Positions 18,801-28,908 of a stretch of DNA of 64,000 bases are shown here, piece after piece. The first letter of the stretch is position 1. The number at the start of each line of letters is the position of its first letter. Source of the stretch: Pseudoalteromonas sp. DL-6 (GTDB taxonomy: Bacteria > Pseudomonadota > Gammaproteobacteria > Enterobacterales > Alteromonadaceae); NCBI RefSeq assembly GCF_004328665.1, contig NZ_CP019770.1:1302001-1366000 (forward strand). The letters run 5' to 3'. A program made the translations under genes and the position numbers. The notes beneath the pieces were generated by a model. The model was not told the origin of the DNA. It did not search any database and saw nothing but the letters and a program-made list of their open reading frames with translations.

Positions 18801-19934
18801 ATGGCTATTAAAGTATTAAGTATTTTTGGTACACGACCTGAAGCAATAAAAATGGCGCCGCTAGTTAAAGCACTCAATGCAGCTGAAGGCATTGACGCTA
18901 AAGTATGTGTTACTGCACAGCATCGTGAAATGCTTGACCAAGTTTTAGCCCTTTTTGAAATTGTACCCGAGTACGACTTAAATATTATGAAACCTGGCCA
19001 AAGCTTATACGATGTAACAACAAATATTTTGTTAGGTTTAAAACCTATCCTCGAAGAGTTTAAACCAGACTTAGTGCTTGTTCATGGTGATACCAGTACT
19101 ACGTTATCTGCAAGTTTAGCGGCGTTTTATCAGCAAATTCCAGTAGGGCACGTAGAAGCGGGTTTACGCACCGGTAACTTAAGTTCACCCTGGCCAGAGG
19201 AAGGTAACCGCAAACTCACTGGGGCAATTACAAAACTGCATTTTGCACCAACGCAAACATCGCAGCAAAACTTACTAAACGAAGCAATAAATGCTGACGA
19301 TATCGTAATTACTGGTAACACCGTTATTGACGCATTATTACAAGTGGTTGATAAAGTAAAAACCGACACCGCTTTAATTTCAACTCTAAAAGCTAAATTT
19401 CCAGAACTCGATGAAACTAAAAAGCTTATTTTAGTTACAGGGCACCGCCGTGAGAGCTTTGGTGGCGGTTTTGAGCGAATTTGTGAGGCATTGGTAGAAA
19501 TTGCAACTGCGCACCCAGATACACAAATTTTGTACCCAATGCATTTAAACCCTAATGTACGCGAACCAGTAAATCGCATATTAAAAAATGTTGATAATGT
19601 GCATTTAATCGAGCCGCAAGACTACCTACCATTTGTGTACTTAATGAATCAAGCTCACATAATCGTAACCGACTCAGGTGGTGTTCAAGAAGAAGCGCCA
19701 AGCTTAGGTAAACCTGTACTTGTTATGCGTGACACCACAGAACGCCCAGAAGCGGTAGAAGCAGGTACAGTTAAACTAGTAGGCACAGATAAAGTTCGCA
19801 TAGTGAATGAAGTTAATAACTTACTCACTAACGCTCAAGAATATCAGTCAATGAGCCGTGCACATAACCCTTATGGTGATGGTAAAGCGTGTGAACGCAT
19901 TGTGGCTAAAATTAAGCAACACTTTAAAGATTAA
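18801..19934 (+). CDS. wecB: UDP-N-acetylglucosamine 2-epimerase (non-hydrolysing)
   Basis: WecB interconverts UDP-GlcNAc and UDP-ManNAc. The 377-residue GT-B-fold protein starts [13 protein letters not shown], has [34 protein letters not shown] and [16 protein letters not shown], all family signatures, and the length of E. coli WecB (376). AAGGGAAATC precedes the ATG. Followed 33 bases later by wecC, so the pair yields UDP-ManNAcA for the polymer. Confidence 0.96.
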   Translation: MAIKVLSIFGTRPEAIKMAPLVKALNAAEGIDAKVCVTAQHREMLDQVLALFEIVPEYDLNIMKPGQSLYDVTTNILLGLKPILEEFKPDLVLVHGDTSTTLSASLAAFYQQIPVGHVEAGLRTGNLSSPWPEEGNRKLTGAITKLHFAPTQTSQQNLLNEAINADDIVITGNTVIDALLQVVDKVKTDTALISTLKAKFPELDETKKLILVTGHRRESFGGGFERICEALVEIATAHPDTQILYPMHLNPNVREPVNRILKNVDNVHLIEPQDYLPFVYLMNQAHIIVTDSGGVQEEAPSLGKPVLVMRDTTERPEAVEAGTVKLVGTDKVRIVNEVNNLLTNAQEYQSMSRAHNPYGDGKACERIVAKIKQHFKD

Positions 19935-19967
19935 AATAAAGTTTAAAACTTTTTCAAGGATTTAGTA

Positions 19968-21218
19968 ATGACAATTAAAACAGTTTCAGTTGTTGGTTTA
20001 GGCTACATAGGTTTACCAACTGCGGCGGTTATTGCATCGCGCGGTATGAAAGTAATTGGTTTAGACGTAAGCGAAAAAGCAGTTAATACCATTAATGCCG
20101 GTGAAATACACATAGTAGAGCCTGATCTCGACATAATTGTACGTGGCGTAGTATCTACTGGTAACTTAAGAGCGACTACAACGCCAGAAAAAGCCGACGC
20201 GTTTATGGTAGCTGTACCTACACCATTTATTCACAGCGAAAGTGGTAACCACAGTGCAGACTTAAGCTATATTGAATCGGCTGCAAAAATGATTGCCCCA
20301 GTGCTTGAAAAAGGTAACTTAGTTATTTTAGAAAGCACCTCACCTGTAGGTGCAACAGAGCAACTAGCCGCTTGGTTAAGTGAAGCGCGCCCTGACTTAA
20401 CGTTTCCACAAGATAAAGGTGATGCCGCCGACATCAATGTTGCTCATTGCCCTGAGCGTGTATTACCTGGCTATGTATTACAAGAGTTAGTGTCAAACGA
20501 CCGTGTAATAGGCGGTATGAGCAAAGCATGTAGCGAAAAAGCTGTTAAGTTATACGAAACTTTCGTGCGCGGCGAGTGTATTATTACCAATGCTCGTACT
20601 GCTGAAATGGCTAAGTTAACCGAAAACTCATTTCGCGACGTAAACATTGCCTTTGCCAATGAATTGTCAGTCATTTGTGACAAATTAAAAATTAATGTGT
20701 GGGAGCTTATTAAGCTTGCTAATCGTCACCCGCGTGTAAATATTTTAAACCCAGGCCCAGGTGTTGGCGGCCACTGTATTGCGGTTGATCCTTGGTTTAT
20801 TGTTGCAAGTTGCCCAGACGAAGCAAAAATAATTAAACAAGCACGCTTAACTAACGACGCAAAACCATTTTACGTAATTGAAAAAGTAGCAAAAGCCGCT
20901 GATGAATTTAAACGTCCAGTTATTGCATGTTTAGGTCTTTCATTTAAAGCTGATATTGACGATCTTCGTGAGAGCCCGGCATTAAATATTGTTGAAGAAT
21001 TAGCAGCAAAAAATATAGGTGAAATACTTGCTGTAGAGCCAAACATTTCAGAGCTACCAGCTAACCTAGCAGATAAAAATGTGAGTTTAGTGTCGTTAGA
21101 AAGCGCACTGGAGCAAGCAAATGTCGTTGTAGTATTAGTTGATCATAAACAATTTAAAGCTGCAGATAAAACAGAGTTTGCATCAAAAGTTGTTATCGAT
21201 ACCCGCGGGATTTTGTAA
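19968..21218 (+). CDS. wecC: UDP-N-acetyl-D-mannosamine dehydrogenase
   Basis: WecC oxidises UDP-ManNAc in two NAD-dependent steps to UDP-ManNAcA. The 416-residue protein has the Rossmann motif VGLGYIGLPTA (residues 9-19), a central EMAKLTENSFRDVNIAFANEL segment region (residues about 212-230), and the catalytic cysteine Cys270 in GVGGHCIAVDPWF. It is followed with a one-base gap by a glycosyltransferase gene, consistent with one operon. Confidence 0.96.
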   Translation: MTIKTVSVVGLGYIGLPTAAVIASRGMKVIGLDVSEKAVNTINAGEIHIVEPDLDIIVRGVVSTGNLRATTTPEKADAFMVAVPTPFIHSESGNHSADLSYIESAAKMIAPVLEKGNLVILESTSPVGATEQLAAWLSEARPDLTFPQDKGDAADINVAHCPERVLPGYVLQELVSNDRVIGGMSKACSEKAVKLYETFVRGECIITNARTAEMAKLTENSFRDVNIAFANELSVICDKLKINVWELIKLANRHPRVNILNPGPGVGGHCIAVDPWFIVASCPDEAKIIKQARLTNDAKPFYVIEKVAKAADEFKRPVIACLGLSFKADIDDLRESPALNIVEELAAKNIGEILAVEPNISELPANLADKNVSLVSLESALEQANVVVVLVDHKQFKAADKTEFASKVVIDTRGIL

Positions 21219-21219
21219 A

Positions 21220-22353
21220 ATGGAAAAATATAGTAAATATGATGGCGTAATATGCTTTGCTGGCGAGGATTGGTGGTATCACAATCATGGCCACTTTGAT
21301 ATGAAGGTTATGGAATGCCTATCAAAAGATAAAAAAATATTATTTGTGAATTCCGTTGGCATGAGGGTGCCAACAATAGGAAAGTCTTCGAAGATTTTAA
21401 ATAAAATAATTCGCAAACTAAAAAGCATTGCAAAAGGGGCTGTTAAAGTTAGCGACAATTTTTTTGTTTATTCACCATTCTACTTACCAGGTAAAAGTTC
21501 TGAAAAATTATCAGCTTTTTTATTGAAGATTCAAATAAAGTGGCACGCAAAACAACTAGGTATGAGCAATCCGCTTATTTGGGTAGTTACACCAACAGTT
21601 TCTAAAACAGCACTTGAATTATCAAAAGATGTTATTTATCAGAGAACTGATAAGAATGAAGAGTTAAGTGATGGTGATTTTGAATATATAAAGCAGCACG
21701 TTAAATTATTGCAAAAAAGTGCGATGCTAACTATATACTCCTCAAATGAATTAAAAAATAGCGAAGAGCTTAGCTGTAAAAAAGCTTTACACATTTCGCA
21801 TGGCATTGCAGATGTATTTTTTGATAAACGAAGCTACAATTTAAAAAATGAATTGAACAATGATAATGCGAAAAAAGTACTGTTTGTAGGAGCAATTGAC
21901 TCACATACATTCGATATTAAATTGTTATTAAAAGCTGCAGAACAACATTCACATGTTAACTTTTACCTTGTTGGTGATGTGAGCTTAGATAATGATATAA
22001 GTTTACCATCAAACGTGATTTTTTTAGGTAAAAAGGAACAGGAAGAGATACCTTCGTATCTTAATAAAGCAGATGTGCTTGCAATGTATTGGTTGCAAAA
22101 CGATTGGATAAAATATTGTAGCCCGATTAAATTTAAAGAGTATTTATCAGCAGGAAAACCGATTGTTTCTACTCAATTTAGTGATTGTTATGAATTTGAA
22201 AGCAAAGCTGTTTATATTTCTAATTGTCATGACACATTTCTGAAAAATTTGTCATTAGCTTTAAACACAAACATTACGGATAAGCAAAATATGGCAGTCC
22301 ATACTTGGTCAAATAAAACTAATGACATTATAAAGGCCATAAATGAAATATAA
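21220..22353 (+). CDS. Glycosyltransferase, GT-B fold
   Basis: A 377-residue protein starting MEKYSKYDGVICFAGEDWW, with the ATG one base after the wecC stop; the longer reading from 21139 lies inside wecC and is not used. The C-terminal half has VLFVGAIDSHTFDIKLL, FYLVGDV, VIFLGKKEQEEIPSYLNKADV and a KFKEYLSAGKPIVST segment, the acceptor/donor pattern of GT4-like and TuaH-like transferases. Donor and linkage cannot be told. Codon use turns AT-richer from here to about 24.7 kb, a common sign of exchanged surface-polysaccharide genes. Confidence 0.85.
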   Translation: MEKYSKYDGVICFAGEDWWYHNHGHFDMKVMECLSKDKKILFVNSVGMRVPTIGKSSKILNKIIRKLKSIAKGAVKVSDNFFVYSPFYLPGKSSEKLSAFLLKIQIKWHAKQLGMSNPLIWVVTPTVSKTALELSKDVIYQRTDKNEELSDGDFEYIKQHVKLLQKSAMLTIYSSNELKNSEELSCKKALHISHGIADVFFDKRSYNLKNELNNDNAKKVLFVGAIDSHTFDIKLLLKAAEQHSHVNFYLVGDVSLDNDISLPSNVIFLGKKEQEEIPSYLNKADVLAMYWLQNDWIKYCSPIKFKEYLSAGKPIVSTQFSDCYEFESKAVYISNCHDTFLKNLSLALNTNITDKQNMAVHTWSNKTNDIIKAINEI

Positions 22354-23533
22354 GTTATTAGTTGCACTGGTTGATCAATTTGCCTTTTCAATTTCTAGTT
22401 TCTTATTTTTTCTGTACATGGCTAAATTTTCTACTATTGAAAGTCTTGGAATATTCTCTATATGTATTGCTTTAGCTGTTTTTTTTCAAGGTGTGCAAAG
22501 AAATCTGATAATCATACCAATGATGACATCAAAGTTTTCATATTCACTTAATAAAAGTAGCTACTTTTACTCACTATCATTTATAGCGAGCCTAATAGCA
22601 TCTTTGTTTGCTTTATTAGTGTTTTATGTATATTCATTGTTTTCAGAAGTAAAATTAATTATTAATTCCGGGTTTATATTTTTATATGTAATATTTTCTT
22701 GGTATTACGAATATAAAAAAAGAACGGCTTGGTTGTTACTCAATTATAATAAAATATTGTGGAGCGTTTTTTTTCTAATTTTTAGCTTAGTGATCTTAAG
22801 TTGGTTACTTATTGAAAGTGATTTCATCAGTTATAGTTACCCTCTATCACTTTTATTTGCTTCACTGCCCTTTGGTAAAAAAGAAAAGCTATACAATATT
22901 TCTTGTTTAAAAATTATAAAGCGTTTCAAATCAAAACAATATGAAGTGTGTGGAGGTTTTCTGTATGGTTTCTATAATAATTTCTTAATAATATTTGCAG
23001 GTGCTTTACTGGGGCCTGTTGCCGCAGGTGTTTATGCTGTTGCTAGAAACTTATTACAACCAGTGCAAGTCTTGATAAGTGCAATTGACTCATTTGATAA
23101 AAAAGATTTAGCAAAAAGATATTACAGTAATGGTTTAAAAGCTTTAAGAGTATCAATATTTAAAGCAACTTTGATTTGTATTTCACTTTCCTTAACTTAC
23201 TATTTACTGGTTGTTTATAATTATAGCATTATCAATTCTATTATTTTTCAGGGCAAGTTTGATGATTTAGAATATCTTATCACATTGTGCTTACTCGCTT
23301 ATACAGCCATGATATTTGGCCACTTTTTAGAGAACGGTTTATATATTTGTAGTCTTGGAAAAAACATGTTCACTAACCGTTTTTTTGCAAGTGTACTTGC
23401 CTTAATAACTCTTTTTTTTACAAACAACTATATGGGATATTTTGCTGTGCCATTTGCAATGTTGATAGGCTGGCTAGTGATTATTGTACTTACTTTGCGA
23501 CTTTTAATACTTAAAGACAATCATGAAAATTAA
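22343..23533 (+). CDS. Wzx-like polysaccharide flippase
   Basis: A 396-residue, very hydrophobic protein with about 10-12 membrane helices. The order and the segment GAALLGPVAAGVYAVARNLLQPVQVL-type (LLGPVAAGVYAVARNL) resemble MOP-superfamily flippases that move undecaprenol-linked repeat units to the periplasm. It overlaps the preceding glycosyltransferase by 11 bases and the following polymerase by 11 bases, so the three are tightly coupled. Sequence conservation of this class is low; the call leans on topology and place. Confidence 0.75.
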   Translation: MKYKLLVALVDQFAFSISSFLFFLYMAKFSTIESLGIFSICIALAVFFQGVQRNLIIIPMMTSKFSYSLNKSSYFYSLSFIASLIASLFALLVFYVYSLFSEVKLIINSGFIFLYVIFSWYYEYKKRTAWLLLNYNKILWSVFFLIFSLVILSWLLIESDFISYSYPLSLLFASLPFGKKEKLYNISCLKIIKRFKSKQYEVCGGFLYGFYNNFLIIFAGALLGPVAAGVYAVARNLLQPVQVLISAIDSFDKKDLAKRYYSNGLKALRVSIFKATLICISLSLTYYLLVVYNYSIINSIIFQGKFDDLEYLITLCLLAYTAMIFGHFLENGLYICSLGKNMFTNRFFASVLALITLFFTNNYMGYFAVPFAMLIGWLVIIVLTLRLLILKDNHEN

Positions 23534-24722
23534 ACTATCACCTAAATTTGCATTTTATTTATACGCTATTTTGATTTTTATAACGTTGTCATCTTTTCGT
23601 AATCGAGGTGTTGAGTCTACAGGATTTGATATACAAATATTAATAAAAGTCATCGTTTGGTCATTTTGTGGTTTGATGGGCTTTGTCTATTGGAAGGCAT
23701 TAGGTTATAAAATTAAATGCAATTATCAGTCGCTTATAATTATGTTTTCGTTATACATATTTGCAACTTCCCCATTTTCGCCAGCAGGTTTATATTCCGT
23801 TGTGACGTCATTTGTATTTGTTTGTTTTGCTACTTTTTATATATATTTATTCACAGTGCTAGACAAAGAACATGTGCTTAAGGCGTTTGTTATTGGAACA
23901 TCATCTTTAGTAGTTTTGTCATTAGTAGCTACTGTAGCAAGTCCGGATCTTGTGTACCAAGAATATTGGAATGACTTAGGTTACATAGAAGGCGTTCGTT
24001 TTAAAGGGCTTACAACTAATGCTAATTCGCTAGGACAGCTTGCTGCAGTAACTTTATTTATTGTTCTAGTGATGAGGAAAAGTATATTTAGAAAAAAAAA
24101 TATCAATATATGTCTACTTATATTCACATTGTTTTGTATTTTAATATTTAGTCAAAGTAGAACATCTTTGCTGGCATTGTTGTTGGCTTTATCTTACGTT
24201 TTTTTCTATCGTCGTTTTGCTTTTTTTTATACAGCTACATATTTTACATTTTGTTTTATAACCGTTATTTACTTTACGGAGTTGTATAAATATCTTTTGC
24301 CTAGCTTGTCACGTAGTGGCAGTGTTGATGAGCTATTTACCTTTACAGGACGAACCTTAATTTGGGAGGTTGTTTGGGAGCTAATTAAAGAAAGCCCCTA
24401 CTTTGGCTATGGCTACGCTTCTTCTAAGGTAATCATACCGCTTAATTTTGAAACAAGCTGGGGCTGGACAACTGTAAATAGTCATTCATTTATGCTGCAG
24501 CTTTTACTTTCTACTGGCTTTATTGGGTCACTACCAATATTCCTGTTAATTAGTTTCCAATTCTATCGTTTACTTACTTTTAAAGGCCGCTTATCGTCTG
24601 CGCTTTTTGTTTTTGTACTTGTTACAGGTATCTTAGAAAGTGGTGCAATTGGTCCCATACCAAACTTTATGACACTAGTCTGGTTATTATCAATATTCTT
24701 AATATATTACGAAAAAACTTAA
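23523..24722 (+). CDS. Wzy-like O-antigen/exopolysaccharide polymerase
   Basis: A 399-residue membrane protein with about 10-12 helices. A large loop holds FTGRTLIWEVVWELIKESPYFGYGYASS and then TVNSHSFMLQLLLSTGFIG, the pattern of the Wzy_C/ligase superfamily; the NSHS histidine fits the conserved periplasmic site. Between a flippase and sugar-modifying genes, a polymerase of the repeat unit is the most likely role. It overlaps the flippase gene by 11 bases and ends 11 bases before the next gene. Confidence 0.8.
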   Translation: MKIKLSPKFAFYLYAILIFITLSSFRNRGVESTGFDIQILIKVIVWSFCGLMGFVYWKALGYKIKCNYQSLIIMFSLYIFATSPFSPAGLYSVVTSFVFVCFATFYIYLFTVLDKEHVLKAFVIGTSSLVVLSLVATVASPDLVYQEYWNDLGYIEGVRFKGLTTNANSLGQLAAVTLFIVLVMRKSIFRKKNINICLLIFTLFCILIFSQSRTSLLALLLALSYVFFYRRFAFFYTATYFTFCFITVIYFTELYKYLLPSLSRSGSVDELFTFTGRTLIWEVVWELIKESPYFGYGYASSKVIIPLNFETSWGWTTVNSHSFMLQLLLSTGFIGSLPIFLLISFQFYRLLTFKGRLSSALFVFVLVTGILESGAIGPIPNFMTLVWLLSIFLIYYEKT

Positions 24723-24733
24723 AGGAATTCTAA

Positions 24734-26920
24734 ATGAAGCAAGTTACTCAAACTCTAAGAACCGGGATCGTTCAAGTTAATGAGGTCCCAGTACCAACGC
24801 TAACGGACTCATTTGTACTTGTAAGAAATGCTGTTTCAGTTATTAGTGCCGGTACTGAAAAAACTAAAATTGACATGGGTAAAAAGAATTTATTACAAAA
24901 AGCTAAAGCGCGGCCCGATTTAGTCAAACAAGTACTACAAAAAATACAAACTGAAGGATTAAAGAAAACCCTGCAAACGGTAAAGTCGCGGTTAGAATCA
25001 CCATCTCCTTTGGGTTATAGCTGCGCCGGCGAAGTTGTAGCTGCCGGTGGACTAGTTGAAGGAATTCAACCGGGTGATCGTGTAGCATGTGGTGGCGCTG
25101 ATTATGCCAATCATGCTGAGTTTGTAACTATTCCTAAAAACCTTGTTGTTAAAATACCTGATTCGGTCACCGATGAAGAAGCAGCCTTTACCACAGTTGG
25201 CTCTATTGCGATGCAAGGAGTACGTTTAGCTGAACCGAAATTAGGCGAAACCTTTTTAGTATTAGGTTTAGGATTACTTGGCCAAATTGCAGTGCAATTG
25301 TTGCGTGCTAATGGCTGTAATGTAATTGCTACCGATTTAGATGCTAGTTTAGTAAAACAAGCTGAAGATTTTGGTGCTGTAGGTGCAGGCCCAGGTTCTA
25401 ATGTCGAGTCGCTTTGTAAAGAATTAACCTCAGGTCATGGTGTAGACGGTGTATTAGTATGTGCGGGCACACCAAGTAATCAGCCGATTGAGTTATGTGG
25501 TGCTGTAACACGTGAAAAAGGTCGCGTTGTGGTAGTAGGTGCTGTGCGTATGGATATTCCTCGTGAAGATTACTTCAAAAAAGAAATTAGTGTGGTGATT
25601 TCGCGCTCGTATGGCCCTGGCCGTTATGATCCGTTTTATGAAGAAAATGGTAATGATTACCCATTTGGTTATGTGCGTTTTACAGAGCAGCGTAATATGC
25701 AGACCTTTTTAGAGTTAGTAGGTCAAGGTAAGGTTGATGTTAAGTCATTAATTACGCATCGTTTTATGGTTGATCAAGCGGCAGATGCGTATCAGTTAAT
25801 TGAAGGCGCCAAAACTGAACCTTATTTGGGCATAGTAATGCAGTACGCTGCAGGTACTGATATCTTAAATAAAGCGTCTCGTATTACAACTAACACCAAG
25901 GCAATCCGTAAAAACAAACTGGGCATTTCATTTTTTGGAGCAGGGAATTACGCTACCGCAAGTTTATTACCGCCGTTGGCTGATAAAAATAATGTTGAGT
26001 TTATAGGCTTAGTAACAGCTAGTGGCCGCACGGCGCAAGGTGTGGCAAAACAATTTAGTTTTGCATTTTGTACTGCTGAATTTAATGAGATTTTAACTCA
26101 AGATACCGATGCAATTATGGTAACAACACGCCATGATACGCACGCATCATCGGTTGTTGCTGCCATTAATGCTAACAAACACGTGTATGTTGAAAAACCA
26201 ATTGCGCTTACCGTTGAAGAGCTTACTCAAATTCAACTTGCAAAATTAGCTAATAATATAAAAAGTAATACTAGCCAAGTGATGGTTGGTTTTAACCGCC
26301 GCTTTGCGCCATCTACCCAAGACGTAATTGAGCATTTTAGTGGTGTAAAAACGCCTTTAGTGGTCAGTATTCGTGTTAACTCTGGTAGTATTCCTGCTGA
26401 TCATTGGATTCAAGATGTAAAAACCGGTGGTGGCCGCGTGATTGGTGAAGGTTGCCATTTTGTTGATTTAGCTTCTGCACTTGTTGGCAGCAACCCTAAA
26501 ACTGTGACGGCAATTGGTACTGCAAAAGCTAATAAATCGGCGGTACTTAACGATAACGTGGTGATTAGCTTAACATTTGAAAATGGTAGTGTTGCGACCA
26601 TTGTTTATACTGCAGATGGCTCAAAAGCCATGCAAAAAGAATATGTTGAAGTTTTTGGTGGTGGCCATAGTGCAGTGATTAATGACTTTAAAGAAGCGGT
26701 TTTATATTCGGGCGATTCAAAGCAAGAAATCAAAAAGCAAATGGCGCAAGATAAAGGTCAAAAAGCGATGTTAAACGCTTGGTTAGCGGGTTTAACATCA
26801 GGTGTGCCATGTGTTAGTTATGACTGTTTAATGAGTAATAGTTTAGCAACTATTTTGGCGGTTGAGTCATTAGCTTTGGGCACGACACTAAACGTCGATT
26901 TATCCATTCTTGAGCAATAA
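24734..26920 (+). CDS. Two-domain oxidoreductase: zinc-type alcohol dehydrogenase plus Gfo/Idh/MocA
   Basis: A 728-residue fusion. Residues about 1-370 form a GroES/zinc-type medium-chain dehydrogenase (SPLGYSCAGEVVAAGG, GDRVACGGADYANHAEFV, VLGLGLLGQIAVQLL). Residues about 390-728 form a Gfo/Idh/MocA domain (ISFFGAGNYATASLLPPL, YVEKPIALTVEEL, GGRVIGEGCHFVDLA). This architecture is known from many exopolysaccharide loci and is usually named bi-domain-containing oxidoreductase; its reaction is not established. Probably it alters a nucleotide- or lipid-linked sugar. RBS AAAGGA is clear. The next gene follows by 23 bases. Confidence 0.9.
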   Translation: MKQVTQTLRTGIVQVNEVPVPTLTDSFVLVRNAVSVISAGTEKTKIDMGKKNLLQKAKARPDLVKQVLQKIQTEGLKKTLQTVKSRLESPSPLGYSCAGEVVAAGGLVEGIQPGDRVACGGADYANHAEFVTIPKNLVVKIPDSVTDEEAAFTTVGSIAMQGVRLAEPKLGETFLVLGLGLLGQIAVQLLRANGCNVIATDLDASLVKQAEDFGAVGAGPGSNVESLCKELTSGHGVDGVLVCAGTPSNQPIELCGAVTREKGRVVVVGAVRMDIPREDYFKKEISVVISRSYGPGRYDPFYEENGNDYPFGYVRFTEQRNMQTFLELVGQGKVDVKSLITHRFMVDQAADAYQLIEGAKTEPYLGIVMQYAAGTDILNKASRITTNTKAIRKNKLGISFFGAGNYATASLLPPLADKNNVEFIGLVTASGRTAQGVAKQFSFAFCTAEFNEILTQDTDAIMVTTRHDTHASSVVAAINANKHVYVEKPIALTVEELTQIQLAKLANNIKSNTSQVMVGFNRRFAPSTQDVIEHFSGVKTPLVVSIRVNSGSIPADHWIQDVKTGGGRVIGEGCHFVDLASALVGSNPKTVTAIGTAKANKSAVLNDNVVISLTFENGSVATIVYTADGSKAMQKEYVEVFGGGHSAVINDFKEAVLYSGDSKQEIKKQMAQDKGQKAMLNAWLAGLTSGVPCVSYDCLMSNSLATILAVESLALGTTLNVDLSILEQ

Positions 26921-26943
26921 TAGCGGGTAATCACTTTATTATT

Positions 26944-28110
26944 ATGAACATAGAGCAAATTAATCCAGCACTGTTAAAAGACGCGCAAAGAAATGATTAT
27001 GCAGGCCAAGACCCGTTTGATGGCTTAAACAGTTCGCTATTTAAGTTAGCACCGAGTTTAAAAAACGGCCTGTTTGGTTTGGTGTGGATACAACTTCATA
27101 AACGTTTAGCCATTAATTTAAGGCCATTGTTTGGCATACCTAAAATGCGCAATCCTAAAGGGATTGGTTTGTTTATTTTAGGTTTGCTTGAAGATTATAA
27201 ATCCACAGGCCAAAACGATTATTTGCAAGAGGCAATAAAATTGGCAGATTGGTTACTGACCCAGCAAAGTGATAAATCTATTTGGCAGCATAGTTGTTGG
27301 GGTTATCACTTTGATTGGAATGCTCGTGCGTTTTTTGTACCAAAAGGTAAGCCAAACGTTATTACTACTATATACGTAGCACAGGCTCTATACGCGTTGA
27401 GTGAAATTACCAAAGACAAAAAATATTCAGAACCTGCAATTGATAGTGCGCATTTTATTGTAAAAACATTATATAAAGAATGTGATGGCAGGCAGTTTTT
27501 TGGTTATATACCGGGTGAGACTGCATTTGTACATAATGCCAGCCTTTGGGGCGCTGCATGGGTTGCAAAAGTTGCCGTGCTGACTAACAACCAACATTAC
27601 AAACAGCTTGCTTTAAATGCTGCAAGGCAGTCGGTAAGCGAACAGGGATTTGATGGCTCATGGGTATATGGTGCTCGCCATCATCACCAGTTTATCGATG
27701 GCTTTCATACTGGTTATAACCTAGAAGCGTTGCGCTTATTGAGTGATGAGTTGCAAATTGATGAGTTTGAATCGGCAATTGCAAAAGGTCTTACTTATTA
27801 TAAAACACATTTGTTTGAGCAAGATGGCACCGCAAAATATTATAATAATAATCGCTACCCACTCGATATGCACAGTGTATCGCAAGCTGTTTTTACGTTA
27901 CTAAAAGTAGGTAAAACGCCAGATGACTTTTCGATGGCCGAAAAAGTAATAAGCCGTGCTATTCAAACCCTATATATGCCTAAAAAGCAGCGTTTTATTT
28001 ATCAAAAAAACAAGTACTTCACCAATAAGGTTGACTATGTGCGTTGGACACAAGCATGGGTATATTATTCGTTTGCTTATTTTAATAGACAAAAAATTGA
28101 ACAGCGCTAA
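26944..28110 (+). CDS. (Alpha/alpha)6-barrel protein, possible sugar epimerase or hydrolase-like
   Basis: A 388-residue soluble protein with helical repeat pattern; segments such as FDGSWVYGARHHHQFIDGFH and GYNLEALRLL resemble six-hairpin (GlcNAc 2-epimerase, GH88 or glucuronyl C5-epimerase-like) folds. No signal peptide, so it should act in the cytoplasm on a precursor. Relatives in other genomes are, I believe, sometimes misnamed delta-aminolevulinic acid dehydratase. It directly follows the two-domain oxidoreductase, as often seen, which suggests the two act on the same sugar. Exact reaction unknown. Confidence 0.7.
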   Translation: MNIEQINPALLKDAQRNDYAGQDPFDGLNSSLFKLAPSLKNGLFGLVWIQLHKRLAINLRPLFGIPKMRNPKGIGLFILGLLEDYKSTGQNDYLQEAIKLADWLLTQQSDKSIWQHSCWGYHFDWNARAFFVPKGKPNVITTIYVAQALYALSEITKDKKYSEPAIDSAHFIVKTLYKECDGRQFFGYIPGETAFVHNASLWGAAWVAKVAVLTNNQHYKQLALNAARQSVSEQGFDGSWVYGARHHHQFIDGFHTGYNLEALRLLSDELQIDEFESAIAKGLTYYKTHLFEQDGTAKYYNNNRYPLDMHSVSQAVFTLLKVGKTPDDFSMAEKVISRAIQTLYMPKKQRFIYQKNKYFTNKVDYVRWTQAWVYYSFAYFNRQKIEQR

Positions 28111-28149
28111 AAATGCAGTTATTGAACAACTTTAAAAACGGACTTAAAA

Positions 28150-28884
28150 ATGAAACGTATTGAATTTTTAAAAGCACCCATGGATATTGCCACCATGCAA
28201 GAGACGGTGTCTTTTATTGAAAGTAGAATTGAGCAAAAGCAGTTTTTACAACATGTTGTGGTTAATGTAGCCAAAATAGTAAATATGCAAAAAGACCCTG
28301 TTTTAGCTGAGTCGGTTAAAGCGTGTGAGGTAATTAATATTGATGGTATGGGTGTAGTGTTTGGTGCGCGTTTTTTAGGGCACCATGTGCCAGAGCGTGT
28401 TGCTGGGGTTGACCTGTTTCATGAATTATTAGCAATGAGCGCCAAGCGAGACTTTCCTGTGTTTTTATTGGGTGCCACCGAAGAGGTAGTAAGCAAAACA
28501 GTGGAAGTGGTTAAAGCACAAAACCCAAGTTTAAACATAGCAGGTTATAACGATGGCTACTTTTGGGATGATGAAGAGGCCATTGTCACTAAAATCCACG
28601 AATCGGGCGCTAAGTTATTATTTGTTGCGATTACCTCACCTAAAAAAGAAAACTTCATTAATAAATGGCAAGACAAGCTTGGTGTAGACTTTGTAATGGG
28701 TGTTGGCGGTACGTTCGATGTTGTAGCAGGTAAAGTAAAGCGTGCACCAAAGTGGATGCAAAAAGCTGGCCTCGAATGGCTTTACAGGGTATTACAAGAG
28801 CCAGGAAGAATGTGGAAACGATATTTAGTTACAAACTCTAAGTTTGCTTTGTTATTACTAAAAAGTAAATTTTTAACGCGCTAG
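28150..28884 (+). CDS. WecG/TagA/CpsF family glycosyltransferase
   Basis: A 244-residue GT26 protein. Family signatures: NIDGMGVVFGARFLG (catalytic-base region), ERVAGVDLFHELL, PVFLLGATEEVV, NPSLNIAGYNDGYF, SPKKENFINKW and GVGGTFDVVAGKVKRAPKWMQKAGLEWLYRVLQEPGRMW-type end. E. coli WecG transfers ManNAcA to lipid-linked GlcNAc; with wecB and wecC in the same locus, ManNAcA is the likely donor here, although TagA-like members use ManNAc. It acts at the cytoplasmic face of the membrane. Confidence 0.92.
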   Translation: MKRIEFLKAPMDIATMQETVSFIESRIEQKQFLQHVVVNVAKIVNMQKDPVLAESVKACEVINIDGMGVVFGARFLGHHVPERVAGVDLFHELLAMSAKRDFPVFLLGATEEVVSKTVEVVKAQNPSLNIAGYNDGYFWDDEEAIVTKIHESGAKLLFVAITSPKKENFINKWQDKLGVDFVMGVGGTFDVVAGKVKRAPKWMQKAGLEWLYRVLQEPGRMWKRYLVTNSKFALLLLKSKFLTR

Positions 28885-28908
28885 AAATAGGTAATTTAAG
28901 GATGAAAT

